This document shows, piece by piece, positions 1-5,189 of a stretch of 5,472 bases of DNA (position 1 is its first letter; each line of letters begins with the position of its first letter). The position numbers were made by a program, and so were the translations under genes. This stretch comes from Lachnospiraceae bacterium (GTDB lineage Bacteria; Bacillota; Clostridia; Lachnospirales; Lachnospiraceae), in the NCBI GenBank assembly GCA_017380975.1, contig JAFOCX010000069.1, positions 1-5,472 on the forward strand, written 5' to 3'. Below the pieces are notes generated by a model. The model was not told the DNA's origin, made no database searches, and saw only the letters and a list, made by a program, of their open reading frames with translations.

Positions 1-1312
1 ATGCTACGATCTGAGCCACAACGTTTGCACCGAGTTTCTGCTGGCTTGTACTGTCCTCGATCACAACATCCATACCGCACTGGCTGTTTTTGAAGCCGAT
101 GAACTGAAGCGGGATGATGTCAGTGCCCTGGTGAAGGAGCTGGTAGAAGGAGTGCTGACCGTTTGTACCCGGCTCACCGAAGATAACCGGACCTGTTACG
201 TAGTCAACCGGCTCGCCAAATCTGTTTACAGACTTACCGTTGGACTCCATGTCAAGCTGCTGTAAGTGTGCCGGGAAACGGCTGAGAGCCTGGGAGTACG
301 GAAGAACTGCTGTGCAAAGGTGACCGAGCACGTTGCGCTCATGAACGCCGATGATCGCGTCTAAGAGTGCCGGGTTCTCCATAATGTTTTTATTTTTCGC
401 AAGTGCATCTGCCTCTGCAGCGCCGTCAAGGAACTGAGCGAATACTTCCGGACCGAATGCCAGAGATAATACACAGCCGCCTACTGCAGATGTGGAAGAA
501 TAACGACCGCCGATATAATCATCCATGAAGAATGCTGCGAGGTAATCTGCGCTCTTTGCAAGCGGGGATGTCTCACTTGTAACAGCTACCATATGTTTGG
601 AAGCGTCAAGACCTGCATTCTTTAATGCGTCTTTTACGAAGGACTCGTTTGTTAATGTCTCAAGTGTTGTACCGGACTTGGAAACGAGAACGAAAAGGGA
701 GTGAGCAACGTCGATGGAGTTGAGAACTGCTGCTGCATCATCCGGATCTACGTTGGAGATGAATTTTGCTTCCATCTTGAACGCATCGTTTTTCTTTGCC
801 CAGTTTTCAAGTGCAAGGTAGATTGCACGCGGACCAAGGTCACTGCCGCCGATACCGATCTGAACAACTGTTGTGAACTTCTCACCTGCTGCGTTTGTGA
901 TCTCGCCTGCATGTACTTTTTTTGCAAACTCTGCGATCGCACTCTGCTGAGCTGTGTAGAATGTGCGTTTGTCAACGCCGTCAGCAATAACAGCCTCGCC
1001 GAGCTGACCACGTGTCATGTGGTGAAGAACGAGACGCTTCTCACCTGTATTTACAACCTCACCGTTGTAAAGAACTTCAAACTTGTCCACTAACTCTGCT
1101 TCCTCTGCAAATTTTGCAAGGAGATCAAGAGTTGTATCATCCACTTTCTTGGAAGCGAAATTGTAAACAAGACCTGCACCCATCGGAACGTTGTACTTTC
1201 TGACACGCTCTGCACCGTTCTCGCCGGTCATCACTTCAGCAAGGTTTACAATCTCTGCATTTGCAAGCTCCTGATAGGAAGCAAGCTTATCTAAATTTGT
1301 CCATGTAACCAT
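1..1312 (-). CDS. pgi: Glucose-6-phosphate isomerase, C-terminus cut by window edge
   Basis: This enzyme interconverts glucose 6-phosphate and fructose 6-phosphate in the cytosol, linking glycolysis and gluconeogenesis. The first 437 residues are visible without a stop; the rest lies beyond the left edge. Two SIS-type sugar-isomerase domains can be traced: GIGGSDLG (about residues 153-160) and SKSGTT (211-216) form the phosphate-binding part, DYIGGRYSSTSAVG (265-278) fits the first PGI family signature, and GEPGTNGQHSFYQLLHQGT (379-397) is the catalytic loop. E380 aligns with the E. coli proton donor Glu355. The position corresponding to E. coli His386 appears to be Q411 in KNSQ, and the E. 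coli Lys514 equivalent is outside the window. The start is ATG at 1312, placed by AAGGGGG (1321-1327) eight bases upstream. The gene has its own promoter and follows the SseB-macro gene on the same strand. The family assignment is near certain. Confidence 0.96.
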   Translation of the reverse strand, partial: MVTWTNLDKLASYQELANAEIVNLAEVMTGENGAERVRKYNVPMGAGLVYNFASKKVDDTTLDLLAKFAEEAELVDKFEVLYNGEVVNTGEKRLVLHHMTRGQLGEAVIADGVDKRTFYTAQQSAIAEFAKKVHAGEITNAAGEKFTTVVQIGIGGSDLGPRAIYLALENWAKKNDAFKMEAKFISNVDPDDAAAVLNSIDVAHSLFVLVSKSGTTLETLTNESFVKDALKNAGLDASKHMVAVTSETSPLAKSADYLAAFFMDDYIGGRYSSTSAVGGCVLSLAFGPEVFAQFLDGAAEADALAKNKNIMENPALLDAIIGVHERNVLGHLCTAVLPYSQALSRFPAHLQQLDMESNGKSVNRFGEPVDYVTGPVIFGEPGTNGQHSFYQLLHQGTDIIPLQFIGFKNSQCGMDVVIEDSTSQQKLGANVVAQIVA

Positions 1313-1349
1313 ATCCGGTTCCCCCTTAAATGATATTTTTCATAACACT

Positions 1350-1361
1350 GCCCACATGGGC
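1350..1361. repeat. GCCCA-N2-TGGGC inverted repeat in pgi leader
   Basis: This is a perfect 5-bp GC-rich inverted repeat with a two-base centre, in an otherwise AT-rich leader. It falls about 6-17 bases after the predicted pgi transcription start. The loop is too short for a good RNA hairpin, so a protein-binding site is the more natural reading. No regulator is identified and chance cannot be excluded. Confidence 0.35.
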
Positions 1362-1373
1362 CTAATTATAATA

Positions 1374-1402
1374 ATTATACTATTAATCTAACATTTATTC
1401 AA
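1374..1402 (-). promoter_or_regulatory. pgi promoter (TTGAAT-17-TATAAT)
   Basis: On the minus strand, the -35 TTGAAT (1402-1397) is followed by a 17-base spacer and a perfect -10 TATAAT (1379-1374). The predicted start is near 1367, giving a leader of about 55 bases before the pgi ATG. A second TATAAT lies at 1370-1365 but has no good -35 partner. The -35 touches the base of the stem-loop that follows the SseB-macro gene, so the two signals are packed together. Confidence 0.72.
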
Positions 1403-1431
1403 GAGCGCCACTCCATCTTTGAAGTGCTCTT
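1401..1431 (-). terminator. Stem-loop after the SseB-macro gene, weak terminator
   Basis: AAGAGC (1401-1406) can pair with GCTCTT (1426-1431). In an alternative fold, AAGAG plus CACT (1409-1412) pairs with AGTG (1423-1426) plus CTCTT. The stem starts about ten bases after the stop codon of the 1439-2407 gene, where a terminator is expected. On the minus strand only two U residues follow directly (then GAATAAATGTT), so termination may be incomplete and some read-through into pgi is possible. The plus-strand side has four T residues, but there is no plus-strand gene to terminate. Confidence 0.45.
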
Positions 1432-1438
1432 TTCCAAA

Positions 1439-2407
1439 TTACTTCTTCTGAAGACTCTCAAAGAATTTGTGGTATCCTGCCATCTCTGCCTCTTTCTCGC
1501 AGCAGAAATATACATCGATCACATAATCCCGGTTCTTCGACATCCATGCAGTTACTGCGGTTGTAGATGCACCGATCACAGCCTCCATCGGAAGTCCTTT
1601 CATCGCAGCGCTTGTGCATGGGAATGTAATGCTCTTGCAGTTCAGCTCTTTTGCTGCATTCATACAGTTCAGGTAACTGTCCAGGAGATCTTTTGTGTTT
1701 GTCTGTGCGGAATGCTCCGGAACATTGACAAACAGTACATTCTTCGCATGAATCTGATCGCGTCCCTGTACTACAGTCACATCTGCAACGTCCATGGCCT
1801 CTCCCTGAAGCGCCTGCTCGATCACAGTCTCATAACCTTCGCCGCCTGCCTGACGGATCGCGGAGTCTAACGCCATCTTTCCGCTGATGGAAGCATCTGT
1901 CGGACACACGAGCGCATCTGTATGTAAATTTGCATTCTCTGCCTGGATCAGTGTAATATGAGAGATCGGGCTCACACGCAGAATGTTGGAGAAAAACTCC
2001 AGCTTCGCATTGAAGTTCTGCATGAACGGATTCACGATGATTCCGTCACACATTTTCTGGGAAGTGAGCATAAGAAGAAGCTCCTTTAATCCCATCACGC
2101 CGATTTCCATCTTGTTTCCCTGTTTTTCCATACCCATCTGAACCGGAAGGATCTTTGTCATATCGGTGAACAGCGGAAATAATTTATGACCTGCTTTGTC
2201 ACCCATCATGGCAAATTCACGTCTTTCCTTTCCGTTTCTCATTTCACTTCTAAATAAGATCAGACACTGTTTTCCCTCCTGCATCGCGCGGGCAAAGGCA
2301 TTGATCACACCGTGCAGTTCTACTTCACCTTTACCTGCCTGCTGAGTTCTGATCGCATTGTAAATATCGGATAAGATCACATTTTCTGTTTTATTCATCT
2401 GTTCCAT
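1439..2407 (-). CDS. SseB-like N-terminal domain fused to divergent macro domain
   Basis: The protein has 322 residues and appears cytosolic, with no signal peptide or membrane segment. Residues about 30-145 resemble the SseB N-terminal domain: a hydrophobic strand QCLILF (47-52), KLFPLFTD (75-82), and MGLKELLLML then GIIVNPF (105-128). Residues about 150-322 resemble a macro (ADP-ribose-binding) domain: TDALVCPTDASISG (163-176), AIRQAGGEGY (183-192), ADVTVVQGRD (208-217), and SITFPCTSAAMKGLPMEAV (259-277). The usual NAAN and GGGGV motifs are replaced by CPTD and SGKMAL, while the early Asp (D164) is kept. Nucleotide or ADP-ribose binding is therefore only a family-based guess, and hydrolase activity is doubtful. 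The in-frame ATG at 2449 lies at the predicted transcription start. I chose ATG 2407 because AGGGAG (2416-2421) precedes it by eight bases. The cellular role is unknown. Confidence 0.82.
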   Translation of the reverse strand: MEQMNKTENVILSDIYNAIRTQQAGKGEVELHGVINAFARAMQEGKQCLILFRSEMRNGKERREFAMMGDKAGHKLFPLFTDMTKILPVQMGMEKQGNKMEIGVMGLKELLLMLTSQKMCDGIIVNPFMQNFNAKLEFFSNILRVSPISHITLIQAENANLHTDALVCPTDASISGKMALDSAIRQAGGEGYETVIEQALQGEAMDVADVTVVQGRDQIHAKNVLFVNVPEHSAQTNTKDLLDSYLNCMNAAKELNCKSITFPCTSAAMKGLPMEAVIGASTTAVTAWMSKNRDYVIDVYFCCEKEAEMAGYHKFFESLQKK

Positions 2408-2415
2408 TGTAACTA

Positions 2416-2421
2416 CTCCCT
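2416..2421 (-). promoter_or_regulatory. Ribosome binding site deciding the SseB-macro start
   Basis: AGGGAG lies eight bases before ATG 2407. The upstream in-frame ATG at 2449 has no Shine-Dalgarno sequence and coincides with the expected transcript start, so the shorter protein is preferred. Confidence 0.7.
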
Positions 2422-2455
2422 GACATACATTTCCGCTTTGCGGATTCATTTTACT

Positions 2456-2464
2456 ATTGTACCA
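2456..2464 (-). promoter_or_regulatory. Extended -10 promoter of the SseB-macro gene
   Basis: The minus strand reads TGGTACAAT: a TGn extension (2464-2462) and a -10 TACAAT (2461-2456). The -35 region is T-rich and weak (TTTTGT at 2484-2479, 17 bases away), as extended -10 promoters allow. The predicted start is near 2449, giving a leader of about 42 bases to ATG 2407. It sits just after the feo terminator, giving the gene its own transcript. Confidence 0.6.
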
Positions 2465-2480
2465 TAACTTTCTCTAAAAC

Positions 2481-2522
2481 AAAAGAAAAAGAGGAAGATT
2501 CCATGGCATATCGGAATCTCCC
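2481..2522 (-). terminator. Rho-independent terminator of the feo cluster
   Basis: On the minus strand, GGAGATTCC pairs with GGAATCTTCC around a ten-base loop (2503-2512). The core is seven perfect pairs (2496-2502 with 2513-2519), then one mismatch and two more GC pairs. A U-rich run, TTTTTCTTTT (2490-2481), follows after CCTC. It begins about 30 bases after the stop of the small cysteine-rich protein gene and closes the feoA-feoB cluster. Confidence 0.85.
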
Positions 2523-2554
2523 CCAAACATAAAGGATTCATTTATATGTATTTA

Positions 2555-2728
2555 TTATCTGTCATTCATGTCGTCATGACTGCCGCAGCCGCCCTGACGT
2601 TTTTTCGCACAAGTTCCCGCATGCGGACAGCCGATGCATGTCACACCGCGTTTCTTCTCTCTTCGGATGTAGTATATCGCTGATCCTACAACGATCAGCA
2701 AAATCGCAACAACAATCATATCTGCCAT
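2555..2728 (-). CDS. FeoB-associated Cys-rich membrane protein
   Basis: This 57-residue protein has one N-terminal membrane helix (about residues 4-21), then a basic stretch RREKKR (22-27) that should stay in the cytosol, then a cysteine-rich tail. The cysteines are C31, C34, C40 and C48 (CxxC-x5-C-x7-C), with several His and Asp residues near the end. The layout matches the family of small proteins encoded next to feoB in Clostridia; their exact role is not established, but metal binding or delivery at the FeoB pore is a reasonable inference. It starts 21 bases after the feoB stop and should be co-transcribed. The start is ATG 2728, because AAAGGAG lies seven bases upstream and overlaps the alternative TTG start at 2746, which would add six residues. 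Confidence 0.9.
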   Translation of the reverse strand: MADMIVVAILLIVVGSAIYYIRREKKRGVTCIGCPHAGTCAKKRQGGCGSHDDMNDR

Positions 2729-2735
2729 ACGGAAA

Positions 2736-2742
2736 CTCCTTT
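2736..2742 (-). promoter_or_regulatory. Ribosome binding site of the small Cys-rich protein
   Basis: AAAGGAG lies seven bases before ATG 2728. It overlaps codons 2-4 of the longer frame that could begin at TTG 2746, which rules that longer start out in practice. Confidence 0.75.
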
Positions 2743-2749
2743 TCAATCA

Positions 2750-4723
2750 TTATTTTTTCTCATTTTTCTTAATGAGGCTGATCACAAATGCAATGATCAC
2801 GATCACTGCGATGAGACCCGGAACAAATCCGCCGCCTAAAGTACCTTCTGTGACCAGTGTACCGATCTGGTATACGAAGAATGCTACAATAAAGCCTGTT
2901 GCAAACTGAAGCGCAACGCCGCCCCAGAACCATTTTCTGTCATTGATCTCAGAGTTCATCGCACCAAGTGCTGCAAAGCACGGCGGTGTAAACAGGTTAA
3001 ACATCAGATAAGCAAGCGCTGCTGCTTTTGTAAGTCCCATAGCAACTGCTACTTCACTCGCGCCGCCAACCAGTGCAAGTTCTTCTGTATCGATGAAGTT
3101 TGTGATCGCAAAGCAAACTGCCAGTGTACCAACAACGTTCTCTTTTGCGATGAAGCCTGTAACAGCTGCTGCCGCAAGCTGCCAAGACGCAAAACCTACA
3201 ATCGGGATCAGTAAGTAGGAGAACGGACCTGCGATGCCTGCAAGGATGGAAGTGCTTTCCATACCCTCTTCCACAAGCTGAAGCTGGAAATTGAAGGACT
3301 GCATGATCTGTACTGCTGTGTTACAAACCAGGATGATCGTACCTGCTTTGATGATGTAAGATTTACCACGCTCAAGCATGGACATAAATGCACGGTATAA
3401 GCTCGGGATCTTGTACTCCGGAAGCTCCATGATGAAGAAGGACTTTTTCGCCTTATGGCCTGCCACCTTATTTACAAGGAGTGCGCCAAAGAAGATCAGG
3501 AGAATACCTGCAAAGTACATGATCGTACCAACCCATGTTGCATCCTCAAAGAATGCACCTGCGAATAATGCGATAACCGGTAACTTAGCGCCACACGGCA
3601 TAAACGGTGTCAGCATCGCTGTTGCTCTGCGCTCACGCTCGTTACGGATTGTACGACAAGCCATAACACCCGGGATCACACAGCCTGTACCGATTACCAT
3701 CGGGATAACAGATTTACCGGAAAGACCAACCTTCTTGAAGATCGGATCCATAACTACGGATACACGAGCCATGTAACCACAATCCTCAAGGAGTGCGATT
3801 AAGAAGTACATGACCATTACCAGCGGTAAGAAACCAACAACCGCACCAACGCCTCCGATGATACCGTCGATCAGGAGAGCCTGTAAGAACGGAGAAGCAC
3901 TTTCCACCATCCCTGCAGCCGCTTCCTGGAAACTTTCGATCCAGCCAACCAGTAAATCTGCGATCGCCGGACCGAGTGTGGACTGAGAAATATCAAATAC
4001 GAGGAACATCACAACCGCGAAGATCGGAATACCGAGGAACTTATTGGTCAGGATGTCATCGATCTTATCATGGAAGTTTGTATCCTTGGTAAGAACCTTA
4101 CGGGACTCAACTTCTTTTACTACTTTATTTACAAATTCGAAACGCTTTCTGTCAGCTGCTTTTACTGCTTCTTTGCTTGTAAGATCCACATCCCCCTGAG
4201 CATACGGAGCTTTCTGCTCTTTGCCCTTTAAGGATACTGCAACCTTCACCACTTCCGCAAGCCCTTTATCGCTGCTTGAAGTAGAAACAGTCTTCACGAC
4301 CGGGCAGTTTAATAACTTAGAAAGCTGATCTGCGTCGATCTCTGTCTCTTTCTTTTCATTAACATCACTCTTATTCAGCGCAACAACCACCGGAATGCCG
4401 AGCTCTAAAAGCTGTGTTGTGAAGAATAAGCTGCGGCTTAAGTTTGTCGCATCAACGATGTTGATGATCGCATCCGGCTGCTCATTCTTTACATAGCTGC
4501 TTGTTACACTTTCTTCGGAAGTAAACGGAGACATAGAGTATGCACCCGGTAAGTCAACGGCAATCAGTTCCTCACTTCCGCTATAATAATTCTTTTTGAT
4601 CGGACTTTCTTTTTTGTCAACAGTTACGCCGGCCCAGTTTCCAACCTTCTCACTTCTTCCTGTGAGAGCGTTGTACATGGTAGTCTTACCACTGTTCGGA
4701 TTACCGGTTAAAGCAATTCTCAT
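2750..4723 (-). CDS. feoB: Ferrous iron transport protein B (FeoB)
   Basis: This 657-residue inner-membrane ferrous iron permease has an N-terminal GTPase domain. The G motifs are clear: G1 GNPNSGKT (7-14), G2 Thr in AGVTV (T34), G3 DLPG (57-60), G4 NKSD (117-120), and G5 near STSSS (147-151). A linker and helical region (about 185-230) leads to the membrane part from about residue 231. There the two gate repeats show their conserved cores: CGYMARVSVVMD (315-326), GTGCVIPGVMACRT (345-358) and PFMPCGAKLPV (373-383) in the first, and FTPPCFAALGA (578-588) in the second. It is shorter than the E. coli protein (about 770 residues) but complete in its motifs. The start is ATG 4723, with GGGAGGA (4731-4737) seven bases upstream. 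It follows feoA after a 148-bp gap that holds a hairpin and operator-like half-sites. Confidence 0.97.
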   Translation of the reverse strand: MRIALTGNPNSGKTTMYNALTGRSEKVGNWAGVTVDKKESPIKKNYYSGSEELIAVDLPGAYSMSPFTSEESVTSSYVKNEQPDAIINIVDATNLSRSLFFTTQLLELGIPVVVALNKSDVNEKKETEIDADQLSKLLNCPVVKTVSTSSSDKGLAEVVKVAVSLKGKEQKAPYAQGDVDLTSKEAVKAADRKRFEFVNKVVKEVESRKVLTKDTNFHDKIDDILTNKFLGIPIFAVVMFLVFDISQSTLGPAIADLLVGWIESFQEAAAGMVESASPFLQALLIDGIIGGVGAVVGFLPLVMVMYFLIALLEDCGYMARVSVVMDPIFKKVGLSGKSVIPMVIGTGCVIPGVMACRTIRNERERRATAMLTPFMPCGAKLPVIALFAGAFFEDATWVGTIMYFAGILLIFFGALLVNKVAGHKAKKSFFIMELPEYKIPSLYRAFMSMLERGKSYIIKAGTIILVCNTAVQIMQSFNFQLQLVEEGMESTSILAGIAGPFSYLLIPIVGFASWQLAAAAVTGFIAKENVVGTLAVCFAITNFIDTEELALVGGASEVAVAMGLTKAAALAYLMFNLFTPPCFAALGAMNSEINDRKWFWGGVALQFATGFIVAFFVYQIGTLVTEGTLGGGFVPGLIAVIVIIAFVISLIKKNEKK

Positions 4724-4785
4724 GTTGTTATCCTCCCTGTATTTGTCTCTTTCCCTTACTGCTTCTTTCTTTGCAGCCTTATTTT

Positions 4786-4815
4786 ATTATCCATAACTAA
4801 CTCGAGATAGTTTAA
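4786..4815 (-). promoter_or_regulatory. Possible internal promoter for feoB
   Basis: The minus strand shows TTAAAC (4815-4810), an 18-base spacer and GATAAT (4791-4786), five of six to the -10 consensus but a poor -35. Operator-like half-sites lie over both boxes. If active, transcription would start near 4779 with a leader of about 55 bases. This is an inference; the alternative pair TTGAAA (4831-4826) with TATCTC is weaker at the -10. Confidence 0.35.
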
Positions 4816-4820
4816 ACTAA
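4787..4820. promoter_or_regulatory. Array of DtxR-type half-sites before feoB
   Basis: On the minus strand TTAG (4820-4817), CTAT (4810-4807), TTAG (4800-4797) and ATAA (4790-4787) follow each other with exactly six bases between them, a 10-bp period. They make two tandem, imperfect copies of the TTAG-N6-CTAA unit found twice at the feoA promoter. The first contains the perfect 12-bp palindrome TAGTTTAAACTA (4808-4819). Between the two units, AACTA-A-CTCGAG-A-TAGTT (4795-4812) is a second, nearly perfect palindrome. Repressor binding here is inferred. Confidence 0.5.
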
Positions 4821-4833
4821 CTTATTTTCAAAA

Positions 4834-4861
4834 TATATGTGGTGATCTCTCACCACATATA
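4834..4861 (-). terminator. 12-bp hairpin directly after feoA, possible attenuator
   Basis: A perfect 12-bp stem (4834-4845 with 4850-4861) with a four-base loop starts ten bases after the feoA stop. On the minus strand it is followed by TTTTGAAAATAAG, a short and interrupted U-run, so it would be a weak terminator at best. It may instead protect the 3' end of a processed feoA message, or lower the amount of feoB relative to feoA. The hairpin is certain from the sequence; its role is not. Confidence 0.6.
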
Positions 4862-4871
4862 GAAATACCCT

Positions 4872-5084
4872 TTAAATCATAATTGCTTCAGCAAGCTGGT
4901 TGTCGATGTTGTATCTGCCATCTTTGATGGAAACCACGCAGCCGCTCTTTTTTCTGGAAACTACTGTGATCGGTTCCCCGCTGTAGCAGCCCAAGGAGAA
5001 AAGGAACGCGTCCAGTTCTTCATCATCTGTTACAATCTCTTTGACGATATACTCTTCGCCGAGCTGTGCATCTAATAAAGTCAT
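4872..5084 (-). CDS. feoA: FeoA family ferrous iron transport protein
   Basis: This 70-residue cytosolic protein fits the small SH3-like FeoA family, which assists FeoB and is usually encoded just before it. Family features are the opening L-x-D-A-x-x-G-E (residues 4-10), the central LFSLGCYSGEPITVVSR (28-44), corresponding to the usual LxxLGLxPGxxIxVxxR, and the C-terminal YNIDNQLAEAIMI (58-70), where the usual basic RLAL-like segment is replaced by a more acidic one. A Cys (C33) takes the place of the usual Leu or Met after the glycine. Two adjacent ATG codons are possible. I chose 5084 because AAGGAGG ends five bases before it but only two before ATG 5087. A GTG at 5099 would have that ribosome binding site inside its own coding sequence. 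The gene is first in the feo cluster and has its own promoter. Confidence 0.88.
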   Translation of the reverse strand: MTLLDAQLGEEYIVKEIVTDDEELDAFLFSLGCYSGEPITVVSRKKSGCVVSIKDGRYNIDNQLAEAIMI

Positions 5085-5088
5085 CATA

Positions 5089-5096
5089 TCCTCCTT
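5089..5096 (-). promoter_or_regulatory. Strong ribosome binding site of feoA
   Basis: AAGGAGGA lies in front of tandem ATG codons. Its spacing favours the second ATG (5084). The site also lies within the longer frame from GTG 5099, making that start unlikely. Confidence 0.75.
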
Positions 5097-5114
5097 CACA
5101 TCTCTATCTTTCGA

Positions 5115-5128
5115 TTAGTCCCATCTAA
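5115..5128. promoter_or_regulatory. Operator 2 at feoA, TTAG-N6-CTAA
   Basis: The minus strand reads GTTAGATGGGACTAATC around this site, with perfect TTAG/CTAA half-sites and a six-base centre. It begins a few bases after the predicted feoA transcription start (near 5132), and its centre is 27 bp from that of the other copy. The two copies agree over most of 19 bases. The half-site spacing matches the core of DtxR/IdeR boxes (TTAGGTTAGCCTAA); the regulator is inferred. Confidence 0.6.
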
Positions 5129-5138
5129 CTACGAACCT

Positions 5139-5189
5139 AGATTAGCACCAACTAACTGATCTGTCAAGCGGTTTTTTCCATTTTTTTCT
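5139..5189 (-). promoter_or_regulatory. feoA promoter with upstream A-tracts
   Basis: On the minus strand, the -35 TTGACA (5167-5162, perfect) is followed by exactly 17 bases and a -10 TAATCT (5144-5139) with a TGC extension just before it. Two A-tracts (within 5171-5189) sit upstream of the -35, where an UP element would be. The predicted start is near 5132. A strong core promoter covered by operators fits a gene that is repressed when iron is plentiful. Confidence 0.75.
5142..5155. promoter_or_regulatory. Operator 1 at feoA, TTAG-N6-CTAA over the -10
   Basis: The minus strand reads GTTAGTTGGTGCTAATC around this site, with perfect TTAG/CTAA half-sites six bases apart. It covers most of the promoter spacer and the first bases of the -10, so a bound protein would block RNA polymerase. 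With operator 2 it forms a pair flanking the transcription start. The assignment to a DtxR-family iron repressor rests on spacing and gene context. Confidence 0.62.

Noticed and set aside
701..1203. Open frames at 701-1093 (+), 748-1011 (-) and 1012-1203 (+).
   Set aside because: They lie inside pgi, whose motifs run unbroken across the region in another frame; none resembles a known protein.
1424..1870. Plus-strand open frame of 148 codons.
   Set aside because: It is antisense to the SseB-macro gene, is cysteine- and leucine-rich in a shadow-like way, and has no recognisable domain.
2464..2477. ATAA-N6-CTAA in the SseB-macro promoter, resembling a feo operator.
   Set aside because: One half-site matches fully but the other only two of four; too weak to claim shared control.
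3208..3776. Open frames at 3208-3393 (-) and 3378-3776 (+).
   Set aside because: Both overlap the membrane part of feoB, where the conserved gate motifs fix the true frame.
4596..4796. Plus-strand open frame of 66 codons.
   Set aside because: It is antisense to the start of feoB and the regulatory gap; no family resemblance.
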